This document shows, piece after piece, positions 1 to 6,251 of a stretch of DNA of 7,501 bases (positions are counted from its first letter, which is position 1; every line of letters starts with the position of its first letter). The DNA is from Akkermansiaceae bacterium (lineage in GTDB: Bacteria > Verrucomicrobiota > Verrucomicrobiia > Verrucomicrobiales > Akkermansiaceae). The translations under genes and the position numbers were made by a program. The stretch is taken from the NCBI GenBank assembly GCA_020627645.1, contig JAHDGN010000152.1, positions 1-7,501 on the forward strand. The letters are read 5' to 3'. Below the pieces are notes generated by a model. That model did not search any database. It was not told where the DNA came from and was given only the letters and a program-made list of their open reading frames with translations.

Positions 1-21
1 CAGAGGAAGGAATAGGAATTT

Positions 22-27
22 AGGGAG
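22..27 (+). promoter_or_regulatory. Ribosome binding site of tsaE
   Basis: AGGGAG lies 6 nt before the ATG at 34 and is the clearest Shine-Dalgarno-like site in the window. It supports 34 as the start of tsaE. Most other genes here have no comparable site. The 33 bases before the start may also hold the tail of an upstream gene: frame 1 ends in TAG at 13-15 and frame 3 in TAG at 21-23, but too little is present to say which is real. Confidence 0.55.
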
Positions 28-33
28 TGGGCA

Positions 34-474
34 ATGGAAATTGGAAGATGGCAGCATTTGGAGGGACCGAAGGAGACTTTGGATTTTGGTCGTCGTTTGG
101 GAAAGGGACTTGAAGCTGGAGATGTGGTTGCCTTGGAGGGGGATTTGGGGGCTGGTAAGACGACCTTAACGAAGGGTTTGATGGAGGGATTGGGATATGA
201 AGGAGAGGTGACGAGTCCAACGTTTTCTCTGGTGCAGGAGTATGGGAGAGGGAGGTTAGAGGTATTTCATTTTGATTTTTATCGGGTTGAGGAGATGGGT
301 GAGTTGTTTGAGTTAGGCTGGGATGATTATTTGGAGAGAGGTGGGGTGTTGATTGTGGAGTGGCCGAATTTGTTTCCGGAACTTTTGCCTGAGGGGACAA
401 GATGGTTTCAGCTCAGGCATGTGGAGGGGGGGCGAGAGGTCGTGGAGATCAAGAAACCAGAGAGGGCAGATTGA
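34..474 (+). CDS. tsaE: tRNA threonylcarbamoyladenosine biosynthesis ATPase TsaE
   Basis: TsaE is the small cytoplasmic P-loop ATPase that, with TsaB and TsaD, makes the universal N6-threonylcarbamoyl-adenosine at position 37 of ANN-decoding tRNAs. The 146-residue product has normal family length. Visible motifs are Walker A GDLGAGKT (residues 36-43), the family block VTSPTFSLVQEY (59-70), HFDFYR (79-84), and a C-terminal IVEWPNLF segment matching the usual 'IEWP' block. All key motifs are intact. The ATG at 34 is preceded by AGGGAG at 6 nt. The coding strand is strongly G-rich and C-poor. The stop (472-474) lies inside the 3' end of the convergent lolD-like gene, giving a 26-bp tail-to-tail overlap. 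An upstream co-transcribed partner may lie just outside the window. The assignment rests on motifs recognised by eye and is firm. Confidence 0.95.
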   Translation: MEIGRWQHLEGPKETLDFGRRLGKGLEAGDVVALEGDLGAGKTTLTKGLMEGLGYEGEVTSPTFSLVQEYGRGRLEVFHFDFYRVEEMGELFELGWDDYLERGGVLIVEWPNLFPELLPEGTRWFQLRHVEGGREVVEIKKPERAD

Positions 475-1114
475 CGGGATTTCCGATTTGTTCGGCGAGT
501 TGGAGATCGTGAGTCACGAGGAGGAGGGTGAGATTTTGTTCGGCTTGGAGCTCGAGAAGGAGTTGGGCGACTTTTTGGCCGCTTTCTTGGTCGAGGGAGC
601 CGGTAGGTTCGTCCGCAAGGATCAGTTTGGGTTGATTGATGAGGGCTCGGGCGACAGCGGTGCGTTGTTTTTCGCCTCCTGAGAGTTGAGCGGGTCGGTG
701 GGAGAGTCGGTGGGAGAGTCCCACTCGTTCGAGAAGAGTGTTGGCTCGTTCTTTTGTTTGTGATTCGGGTTCGTCCCATCCGCCGGCGAGCCGTGGGGTG
801 AGAACGTTTTCGAGGACGGAGAGCTGAGGGAGAAGGTGGTGCTGTTGAAAGATGAAGCCGAGGTGTTGGTTGCGAAATTGGGCCGCTTGTTTTTCGTCGA
901 AGTCTGAGATGTCTTGTTGGTCAATGGTCACCGAACCTGAGGTTGGTGGGAGGAGGGTGCCAATGACATTGAGGAGGGTTGTTTTACCCGATCCTGACGG
1001 GCCGGTAATAGCTGAAGCTGAACCGGCAGGAAAGGTTAGGTTCAGCCCGTCGAGAACTGTGATGGTTTCTCCAGGGGTTTCGAAGGAGACGTGGAGGTCT
1101 TGGATTTCGATCAT
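449..1114 (-). CDS. lolD: LolD-like lipoprotein-release ABC transporter ATP-binding protein
   Basis: This 221-residue protein is a single ABC nucleotide-binding domain of the LolD/MacB/FtsE group. In the Lol system, LolD powers LolC/E to extract outer-membrane lipoproteins from the inner membrane. Visible elements are Walker A GPSGSGKT (38-45), a Q-loop with the Lol-typical GFIFQQHHLLP (86-96, Q90), ENV (102-104), signature LSGGE (144-148), Walker B LILADE (164-169), D-loop SLD (173-175) and H-loop VTHD with H202. All catalytic positions are present. The ATG at 1114 has no clear Shine-Dalgarno; it follows the lipoprotein gene by 17 bp, so co-transcription is likely. No FtsX/LolC-type permease gene lies in the window, so the partner must be encoded elsewhere, perhaps beyond an edge. 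MacB-like or FtsE-like roles are alternatives, but the HHLLP block favours LolD. Confidence 0.88.
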   Translation of the reverse strand: MIEIQDLHVSFETPGETITVLDGLNLTFPAGSASAITGPSGSGKTTLLNVIGTLLPPTSGSVTIDQQDISDFDEKQAAQFRNQHLGFIFQQHHLLPQLSVLENVLTPRLAGGWDEPESQTKERANTLLERVGLSHRLSHRPAQLSGGEKQRTAVARALINQPKLILADEPTGSLDQESGQKVAQLLLELQAEQNLTLLLVTHDLQLAEQIGNPVNLPSLVS

Positions 1115-1131
1115 TGGTTTTGGGATTTGGT

Positions 1132-2325
1132 TTATTCGACTTCGTTGAAGTAAGCTTGGCCTTCAGGAGAGGCGATGAAGTCGCTGAGGACTTCTTCGTT
1201 TAGGTCGTCTTTGTTGATGGTGGTATTAAATTGGATATTAAAGCTTTTGAGGGTTTTTACCATTTCGGGAAAATTTTTGAGCCCATTGAGGGATACCATG
1301 AGACTCCACCAGGCGTCTTCCATATCTTTTTCTAGTTTGATGGCTTCGGTTGCTTTTTCGTAAGCGAGTGAATAGTTTCCTTTCTCCTGAAACGTGTTTG
1401 CTTTTAAGGTCAACAGCAGGCCATCTGTTCCAAGGTATTCTTCAACCTTCTCAATATTTTCTAGAACTTTATCCCAGTCCTTGAGTAGATAGTCGTATTC
1501 AATTAAGCTAAAGGCTACACCGGGGTCATCGGGGAATGCTTCGCGGTATTCGGAAGCCTCTTTGAGAAAATTTTGTTCATCGTCGGCCAAATAGCTTAAG
1601 TAAATCGACCAAAAGTAACGTTCTTTTTGAATACTGGTTGGGAGATCTTTGTAAGCCTCTTTGACTTTCTCAGCCAAGCCTGAACGGGCGGCTTCGTTGA
1701 AGTGGTGAAGAGTTTGAATGTTTTTGAGGTAGTCTTTAGTTTTGTTTGATTTAACAGCTTTATCCCATCGGGATCCCAATAGGTTTTTTAAGCCTGGAAG
1801 AATCATGCGTCGGGTGGAGGTTGATGACCATTCCATACTCGTAAGGACATACAGATCGCAAAATTTTGGTTCATTTTTATGGTCTATAATTGGTTGGAGA
1901 AGAAGATAGGAACTTCCTCCGTTTGCCATATCTATCCGGAACAGGCAGACTCTCTGTCCCTCAAAATCTTTGATGCTAATAAACTGAGTTTTTTCTCCCA
2001 ATGCGGATGCGAGTATACTCCCTTTGCGTTTTTTGGAACTTCGGACAAATCCATCGATAAATCCTGCCTCTTCATTTTTGGACAGAGAGATTCCAACAAG
2101 TAATTTCCTTGCGAATCGATCAATATCTATTGCCTTCTCCACAAATTCTGCATCATTCGCTGTCAGTTTTTTTGCTAATTCCTGACAAAAAGATTCGAAG
2201 TGCTTTAGGTCTGAGTTTGCGATCTCGACGATGGGTTCGGGCTTAATCTTTTGTCTTTTGTTGGAACCTTGTTCTTTGCATCCAAACAAAAAAATGGAGA
2301 GAAGGATGAGTGTGGGAAACTTCAC
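1132..2325 (-). CDS. Putative TPR-repeat lipoprotein
   Basis: A 397-residue predicted lipoprotein of unknown function. The N-terminus is a short signal peptide, MKFPTLILLSIFLFGC, with the lipobox LFGC and the lipidated Cys at 16, followed by a polar KEQGSNKRQKIKPE linker. Residues of about 210-365 are helix-rich and read like degenerate tetratricopeptide repeats, with aromatic/Ala/Gly spacing and a typical stretch ending KATEAIKLEKD; such repeats usually mediate protein contacts. The N-terminal half (about 30-200) is not recognised. The start is GTG at 2323-2325; no in-frame ATG lies nearby, no Shine-Dalgarno is seen, and the signal peptide begins exactly here. It sits 17 bp upstream of the lolD-like gene in the same direction, consistent with an operon. 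Its codons are more AT-rich and its G/C skew flatter than tsaE or lolD. I see no catalytic motif. Confidence 0.85.
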   Translation of the reverse strand: MKFPTLILLSIFLFGCKEQGSNKRQKIKPEPIVEIANSDLKHFESFCQELAKKLTANDAEFVEKAIDIDRFARKLLVGISLSKNEEAGFIDGFVRSSKKRKGSILASALGEKTQFISIKDFEGQRVCLFRIDMANGGSSYLLLQPIIDHKNEPKFCDLYVLTSMEWSSTSTRRMILPGLKNLLGSRWDKAVKSNKTKDYLKNIQTLHHFNEAARSGLAEKVKEAYKDLPTSIQKERYFWSIYLSYLADDEQNFLKEASEYREAFPDDPGVAFSLIEYDYLLKDWDKVLENIEKVEEYLGTDGLLLTLKANTFQEKGNYSLAYEKATEAIKLEKDMEDAWWSLMVSLNGLKNFPEMVKTLKSFNIQFNTTINKDDLNEEVLSDFIASPEGQAYFNEVE

Positions 2326-2480
2326 GAAGGGGAGGCTGGTGCTTGGGAGTTCTAATGTCGAGTGTGTGAGTTTCGTGGAAAGCGGATTTTTGAGTGTTCG
2401 AATTCAGTTGCGATGAACTTGTGTGAGGGATTTACAAAATTTTTACTGAACCGTTGGGGTATGTTGCTATGCTTTTCTGT

Positions 2481-3158
2481 ATGGGATCCAAAAATTGTGT
2501 TGAGTGTCATCGTCGGGATTTTTTGAGGCGTGCTGTCATGGGGTCGGCTGGTTTGTTTACGGTGCCGGGTTTGTATGCGGAGTTATTGACGAAGACTCCG
2601 CCAATGTCGGAGGGTCCGTTTTACCCGAATAAAATGCCTTTGGACACCGATAACGATTTGATCAAGATCAATAAAGGGGTGACTCCGGCGGTTGGGGCCA
2701 TCACTCATCTTCATGGGAAAGTGACTGACGTGAAGGGGAATCCAGTGAGAAATGCGCAGGTGGAAATTTGGCAGGTCGATGGAAATGGGTGGTATCTTCA
2801 TACGGGGGATCGTGCGAACCAGAAGGATGGGAGGGATGGCAACTTTCAGGGGTTTGGAAGATTTTTGACGGATCGTGAGGGGAGGTATTATTTCCGGACG
2901 ATCAAGCCGGTGGCTTACCCTGGTCGAACTCCTCACATTCATGTGGCGGTTTATCACAAAGGAAAGCGAGTTTTGACGACTCAGGCTTTTGTGAAGGGAG
3001 ATGCTGGGAACAAGGGGGATGGTTTGATTAAGCGGTTGGGTGATCCGGCTAAGCATTTGATGATGGAGTTTAAGCCGGTCAAAGATTCGAAGATTGGAGA
3101 GTTGAGTGCGGAGTTCAATATTGTGTTGGGGCTAACGCCAGCTGATGGGCATGAGTAA
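2481..3158 (+). CDS. Tat-exported intradiol ring-cleavage dioxygenase (protocatechuate 3,4-dioxygenase-like)
   Basis: The product belongs to the intradiol dioxygenases, non-haem Fe(III) enzymes that cleave catechol-type rings between the hydroxyls. From ATG 2481 it has 225 residues. The N-terminus carries a twin-arginine signal, RRDFLRR (11-17), then a hydrophobic stretch ending near LYA (31-33), so it should fold in the cytoplasm and be exported. The catalytic tetrad can be placed by pattern: Tyr105 in NGWYLHTGD, Tyr146 in AYPGR, and His152/His154 in PHIH, with the conserved Arg149 three residues before the first His. The GRYYFRTIKP block (134-143) is classic. The gap between the second Tyr and first His is short (6 residues; 13 in Pseudomonas PcaH as I recall it). 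Alternative starts are ATG 2469 and TTG 2454; none has a good Shine-Dalgarno. The substrate is unknown, and no other aromatic-degradation gene is nearby. Confidence 0.88.
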   Translation: MGSKNCVECHRRDFLRRAVMGSAGLFTVPGLYAELLTKTPPMSEGPFYPNKMPLDTDNDLIKINKGVTPAVGAITHLHGKVTDVKGNPVRNAQVEIWQVDGNGWYLHTGDRANQKDGRDGNFQGFGRFLTDREGRYYFRTIKPVAYPGRTPHIHVAVYHKGKRVLTTQAFVKGDAGNKGDGLIKRLGDPAKHLMMEFKPVKDSKIGELSAEFNIVLGLTPADGHE

Positions 3159-3756
3159 GTGGTTCATTCTGGGCCTGGTGGTTTGGTTATGTGGGTGTGG
3201 TGAGAAGAAAAAGGGTTCGGTTGGTGATTCTCCGGTCGGTTTTGAGGCGACTGCAGTGGTTCAGTTGTCTGAGCGTGAAGAGATGATGGAGGGTGGAGTG
3301 GTGGATTGGGGGCGGGCAATTGAGTTGATTCATGATGAGGCGGTTCATCGTTTGGTGGAGGAGCGGGTCGGGTTGAAGCCGGGAAAGTTAAGAGGTGGAA
3401 CGAAGGTGGAAGCGAAGTATGATCAGGGGCAGTTGCAGGTTTCGTTTTTGCATGAGGATGAGGAGATCTGCAAAAGGGCTGTTGATTTATTGGTGAAGGA
3501 AGCTGGGCGGAGGTTTCAACTGGATGTGATGGTTGAAGCGGAGCGACACCTAGGAAAATTGAATCGGGAGTTGGAGGATCAGGAAAGATTGGTTGCGGAA
3601 AGTCGAGCTGAGTTGGAGCGTTTGTTGGAGGAGCGAGGTGTTATGGAAGAGAAAGTAGAGAAGGAGGATTTTCAGATGACTTATGAGAAGGCGCTGAGAG
3701 CGGTGAAGGAGGCGGGTGGAGAGCCTGCGGTGATTTATCGGAGGGAGGAAGAGTGA
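3145..3756 (+). CDS. Coiled-coil lipoprotein, possibly Wzz-like
   Basis: A 203-residue predicted lipoprotein with no certain family. The signal peptide runs through a hydrophobic core (FILGLVVWL) to the lipobox LCGC, lipidated Cys at 18 (16 if translation starts at the second ATG, 3151). Residues 34-125 alternate strand/helix in an order resembling the periplasmic domain of Wzz/chain-length-determinant proteins: a beta strand (FEATAVVQL), helices with HRLVEERVGL, a second strand (LQVSFLHEDEE), then a helix. Residues 130-190 form a charged Glu/Arg/Leu-rich coiled coil. Unlike true Wzz proteins it has no transmembrane helices, only the lipid anchor. The start overlaps the dioxygenase stop (shared ATGAGTAA), implying one transcript and coupled translation. 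The Wzz resemblance is an inference from pattern, not a search result. No enzymatic motif is seen. Confidence 0.8.
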   Translation: MGMSKWFILGLVVWLCGCGEKKKGSVGDSPVGFEATAVVQLSEREEMMEGGVVDWGRAIELIHDEAVHRLVEERVGLKPGKLRGGTKVEAKYDQGQLQVSFLHEDEEICKRAVDLLVKEAGRRFQLDVMVEAERHLGKLNRELEDQERLVAESRAELERLLEERGVMEEKVEKEDFQMTYEKALRAVKEAGGEPAVIYRREEE

Positions 3757-3843
3757 GGCGATAACAGCCCCTATTAAATATTTTTGACTGTCTTTAATGC
3801 GAGTGTTTCAGACCCGAGAAAGAGATTAAAAAAATCAATCAGA

Positions 3844-3922
3844 AAAGCTGCACCCACCCATATGACCGAGGTTTAACAATCTTCTTGGTCAGCCCTTAGA
3901 CCATAATGGGTAGAGCAGCTTT
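3844..3922. repeat. Nested inverted-repeat element, possible structured RNA or terminator
   Basis: Outer arms AAAGCTGC (3844-3851) and GCAGCTTT (3915-3922) are perfect inverted repeats. Inside them ACCCAT (3856-3861) pairs with ATGGGT (3906-3911), and inside that TGACCGAG (3863-3870) pairs with CTTGGTCA (3884-3891), with one G-T wobble. A competing hairpin, TGGTC (3886-3890) with GACCA (3899-3903), would use the same bases. The element lies between two convergent genes. Read on the minus strand, it follows the GEVED gene stop by about 35 nt and is followed 9 nt later by seven T (complement of 3828-3834), so it could end that transcript. A miniature transposable element or a small RNA is also possible. 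Confidence 0.45.
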
Positions 3923-3956
3923 AGTTAATGATCTTTTTACCAGAAACAATGTGGGG

Positions 3957-4709
3957 TTAGCGAATCAACCCAAAATTCCACAAAAAGTTTCCGCCGAAAG
4001 GAAGACTGACTCCAATGATATCCAATGGGTTCGGTCTTTTTTCGGTCAGCACGACCGCATAGTCTTCAACATCCCCCCAAAACCATGCCATATCAGGTCT
4101 TGGATCACCTTCGATATCTGGGGCCCACGCCATCACCACGCGCATTCGTAAAGCCTCTCTATCTTTTGCAACGACTGGCGTCACTAGTCCGGTTGTTGAA
4201 TCCGTGACGGTAGCGGGAAGTTCGAAACTGCCTCGCACAACTCCCCAATCTCCAGGACCAATTGTATTTCCCTGGGCAGTGATTACTTTTTCTCCATCAT
4301 CGTTGAAGTCGCCGTCTTTATTGAGATCTATGTACACTGCCCACTTCTCAGCCTCGACGGTGGGGTAATTCCGAAATCCTGGCTCGAGCATGTAGTCGTT
4401 GACCGCATTTGAGTATATCACCTTGAGCTTTGATGGATCGTTGTAAAAATCAGAGAAACCTGAAAAACCTTCTCCTGGACCAGTCTCATGGACGAAACTT
4501 TGGTCCGGGAAGTCGCCAGTGCGTGGGGTTATCACTGTGCGATTAATGTATTCGTAGCCGGTATCTCCTTTGGCGATAGGGTATTTGCTAAGAGCATTCA
4601 CGTCTTCCGAATATGCAACTCCGGATAAGCTGAAAATGATGGCAGTAGCTTTGGCTGAAACAGCAGTTCTTCTTATTCTTTTTTTCATTTTTATTGTATT
4701 AGTCTTCAT
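3957..4709 (-). CDS. Secreted GEVED-domain protein
   Basis: A 250-residue exported protein with a GEVED-type domain, found in bacterial surface and secreted proteins; its biochemical role is unknown. The N-terminus has a basic stretch (MKKRIRRT, 8-15), a hydrophobic core (ATAIIFSLSG, 21-30) and a likely cleavage site near VAYS (31-34). The family pattern is clear: YIDLNKDGDFNDDGE (126-140), LRMRVVM (187-193) and the closing GDVEDYAVVL (212-221). The Asp-rich DLNKDGDF motif resembles calcium-binding loops. No repeats, sorting signal or PEP-CTERM tail is visible after residue 221. The start may be ATG 4709 or, seven codons on, ATG 4688; neither has a Shine-Dalgarno. It is divergent from the repeat-protein gene. 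Over roughly 4080-4200 the + strand is C-rich, the reverse of most of the window, which hints at separate acquisition. Confidence 0.82.
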   Translation of the reverse strand: MKTNTIKMKKRIRRTAVSAKATAIIFSLSGVAYSEDVNALSKYPIAKGDTGYEYINRTVITPRTGDFPDQSFVHETGPGEGFSGFSDFYNDPSKLKVIYSNAVNDYMLEPGFRNYPTVEAEKWAVYIDLNKDGDFNDDGEKVITAQGNTIGPGDWGVVRGSFELPATVTDSTTGLVTPVVAKDREALRMRVVMAWAPDIEGDPRPDMAWFWGDVEDYAVVLTEKRPNPLDIIGVSLPFGGNFLWNFGLIR

Positions 4710-4741
4710 ACGACGAAACGGCGTTTTAGATCAGTTTTTTT

Positions 4742-4771
4742 ATGCTACAAGAACTACTTTTGTTTTTTCAA
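4742..4771 (-). promoter_or_regulatory. Candidate sigma70-like promoter of the GEVED gene
   Basis: On the minus strand TTGAAA (complement of 4766-4771) and TAGCAT (complement of 4742-4747) are separated by 18 bp, lying about 30 bp before the ATG at 4709. The -35 hexamer matches TTGACA at 5 of 6 positions and the -10 matches TATAAT at 4 of 6. The position is right for a promoter of the GEVED gene. The surrounding A/T tracts make chance matches common, so confidence is moderate. Confidence 0.4.
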
Positions 4772-4808
4772 AAAAAATGTATCACCTTGTTTTTTTATCA
4801 AAAAAATA
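4760..4808. repeat. Duplicated T-tract/A-tract motif in the divergent promoter region
   Basis: Two near copies, TTGTTTTTTCAAAAAAAAT (4760-4778) and TTGTTTTTTTATCAAAAAAAT (4787-4807), start 27 bp apart. Each is a T run joined to an A run and nearly palindromic. They lie between the divergent GEVED and repeat-protein genes and overlap the candidate -35 elements of both. They may bend DNA, bind a nucleoid protein or act as twin operators; nothing in the sequence decides between these. Confidence 0.45.
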
Positions 4809-4817
4809 GGCTATAAT
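4787..4817 (+). promoter_or_regulatory. Candidate sigma70-like promoter of the repeat-protein gene
   Basis: A perfect -10 hexamer TATAAT is at 4812-4817. The best upstream -35 is TTGTTT at 4787-4792, at a long 19-bp spacing, so the -35 is weak. Transcription would begin near 4824, leaving about 60 nt of untranslated leader before the GTG at 4884. No riboswitch or attenuator structure was recognised in that leader. Confidence 0.5.
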
Positions 4818-4883
4818 TCTCCAGTGACGTGTTTTGGGTCAGAACGTCTCGAAATATATTCCTCATAATTAACAAGATAGTCA

Positions 4884-6251
4884 GTGAAGAAAATAGTTTT
4901 TGTAGGTTGTGTTTGCTTTGGGGCAGGTTTTGGTCTTTGTCTTTTTTTATACGGTCTCAGGGGAAATCCTGGTAGCGAAGGTATGCAAAAAGATGTGTTG
5001 ATTCTTCCATCTTTTGGAAAAAAAAGACCTAGTGCTATGATCCGTGATCAAAAGGACGGGCTGATTGAGCGGGATAAAGAAGGAGCTCATGGTAGCTATC
5101 AATTTCAATATTCTCAGTCTGTTGAGTTAGAAAGTTTAAAGGATCTTACCGATTATTACTTGAGACTGGACCGCGATCAGCTGGTTGATGAGGTCTCCAA
5201 GTTGAGTCGACTTTCAATTGCAAAGCAAAAATTTTACGGTTCGATCTTATTTACTGCCCTTACGAAATTGGATCCTGAGGAGGCTCTGCGCCAGTCGGCT
5301 ACCCTTGGAAACGTGGGTTATGCTTTGAAGTCAACGATTTTGATGACGTGGGCCTCTCATTCGCCGGAACACCTGGCGAGTTATTTCACCGAGAATCGAT
5401 CTGAGGTTTTGCGGGGGGCAGCTTTTAGTGGCCTTGGTTATGGGGCGGCTGAGAGTATGATTGTGAAGGCTTGGGCTAAGCGTAGTCCTTCTGATGCTTT
5501 AGATTGGATTCGGGGTCTTGACGGAGAGTCTGGATCTCGCGCAACGGTGGCCTTATTTTCGGAATGGATGCAGAACGATCCGTTTGCGGCCATCGAGACA
5601 GCTTGGACCCTTGCAGATGATCGAAGGTCTCTTGCTCATCATGCGATTGCTCGTGTGTGGGCTAAAAAGGATTGGGAAGAGGCAAAGAAGTGGGTTGAGT
5701 CACTGCCTGCCGATGGGAGGGATGAGATTATGGGAATCGCTTTGAGTTCTCTTGTGGAGAAGGATTCAGCCAAGGCTGCAAACGAGGTGATTCTGATGAA
5801 TGAAAGCAAAGGACGTGACGAAGCGATGCTTCAGATTGCAAATTCATTGGCGACAGATGATTGTAACAGAGCTGCTGAGTGGATGATGAATCATGCAAGT
5901 GAGTCTATTCAAATTCGAGCCGCTCCAGATATTGTTGCATCATGGATGATTGAAGACTTTGATAAGGCGAAAGCCTGGGTTGGTAGTTTGGCTGAAGGGA
6001 AAGTTAGAGATGTGGTTCTTTCTCGTTTTTTGACGAGTGATGCGTCAGGGGCCCCCGCTGAAAGGCTGGAAAGAGCGATGACGATTAAAGATCCAGATTC
6101 GAGGATGTCCAGTATCGGAAAAATTGCTAGAAGCTGGCTTAATCAGGATCGAGCAGCAGCGGTGCAATTCTTCCAAAACTCAGATGCCCTAGACGATTAC
6201 ACGAGATTTAGGTTGATGGGCAACCCCAATATGAGCTCTGATCATGATTAG
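4884..6251 (+). CDS. Exported protein with about ten 31-residue helical repeats
   Basis: A 455-residue protein of no known function. Residues 4-24 form a hydrophobic segment after MKK, so it is a membrane-anchored or cleaved exported protein; FVGC at 6-9 is too close to the N-terminus for a normal lipobox. Residues 29-110 are polar and unremarkable. From about 117 to 438 the chain is a tandem array of about 31-residue units, for example at 188-218, 219-249, 250-280, 281-311 and 345-375. In register the units show W at position 10, D or S near 14, A at 18, W near 21 and L at 25. This looks like an alpha-solenoid distinct from ordinary TPR (34) or Sel1 (36). Translation starts at GTG 4884; no Shine-Dalgarno is seen. 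Scaffold or binding roles are likely but unproven. I have an impression of similar proteins in Verrucomicrobia. Confidence 0.82.
   Translation: MKKIVFVGCVCFGAGFGLCLFLYGLRGNPGSEGMQKDVLILPSFGKKRPSAMIRDQKDGLIERDKEGAHGSYQFQYSQSVELESLKDLTDYYLRLDRDQLVDEVSKLSRLSIAKQKFYGSILFTALTKLDPEEALRQSATLGNVGYALKSTILMTWASHSPEHLASYFTENRSEVLRGAAFSGLGYGAAESMIVKAWAKRSPSDALDWIRGLDGESGSRATVALFSEWMQNDPFAAIETAWTLADDRRSLAHHAIARVWAKKDWEEAKKWVESLPADGRDEIMGIALSSLVEKDSAKAANEVILMNESKGRDEAMLQIANSLATDDCNRAAEWMMNHASESIQIRAAPDIVASWMIEDFDKAKAWVGSLAEGKVRDVVLSRFLTSDASGAPAERLERAMTIKDPDSRMSSIGKIARSWLNQDRAAAVQFFQNSDALDDYTRFRLMGNPNMSSDHD
5232..6197 (+). repeat. Protein-level tandem repeat region, period about 93 bp
   Basis: This part of the 455-residue protein gene encodes about ten diverged units of 31 residues (93 bp). 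The best-aligned units begin at residues 188, 219, 250, 281 and 345; the unit at 312 has 33 residues and the last, at 407, about 32. Typical cores are AWAKRSPSDALDWIRGL, VWAKKDWEEAKKWVESL and SWMIEDFDKAKAWVGSL. The repeat is clear in protein but not obvious in DNA, so the duplications are old. Confidence 0.75.

Noticed and set aside
20..1148. Open frames antisense to tsaE and lolD (20-400 -, 353-682 +, 408-779 -, 622-924 -, 852-1148 +)
   Set aside because: They are shadows in genes with strong strand bias; the Pro/Ser/Thr/Arg-rich products carry no domain signature.
2403..2440. TTGCGA ... TACAAA as promoter of the dioxygenase gene
   Set aside because: The spacing is 19 bp and both boxes match poorly; in AT-rich sequence this is close to chance, so it was not listed.
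2583..3056. 157-residue open frame antisense to the dioxygenase
   Set aside because: It lies fully inside a gene with intact catalytic residues, and its product has no recognisable motif.
3773..3797. ATTAAA...TTTAAT inverted repeat after the coiled-coil lipoprotein gene as a terminator
   Set aside because: The stem is only 6 bp and all A/T, too weak for an intrinsic terminator, and no T run follows on the + strand.
4899..4910. FVGC near the start of the repeat protein as a lipobox
   Set aside because: The Cys would be residue 9, leaving too short a hydrophobic core before it; the hydrophobic stretch continues to about residue 24, fitting a membrane anchor or ordinary signal peptide.
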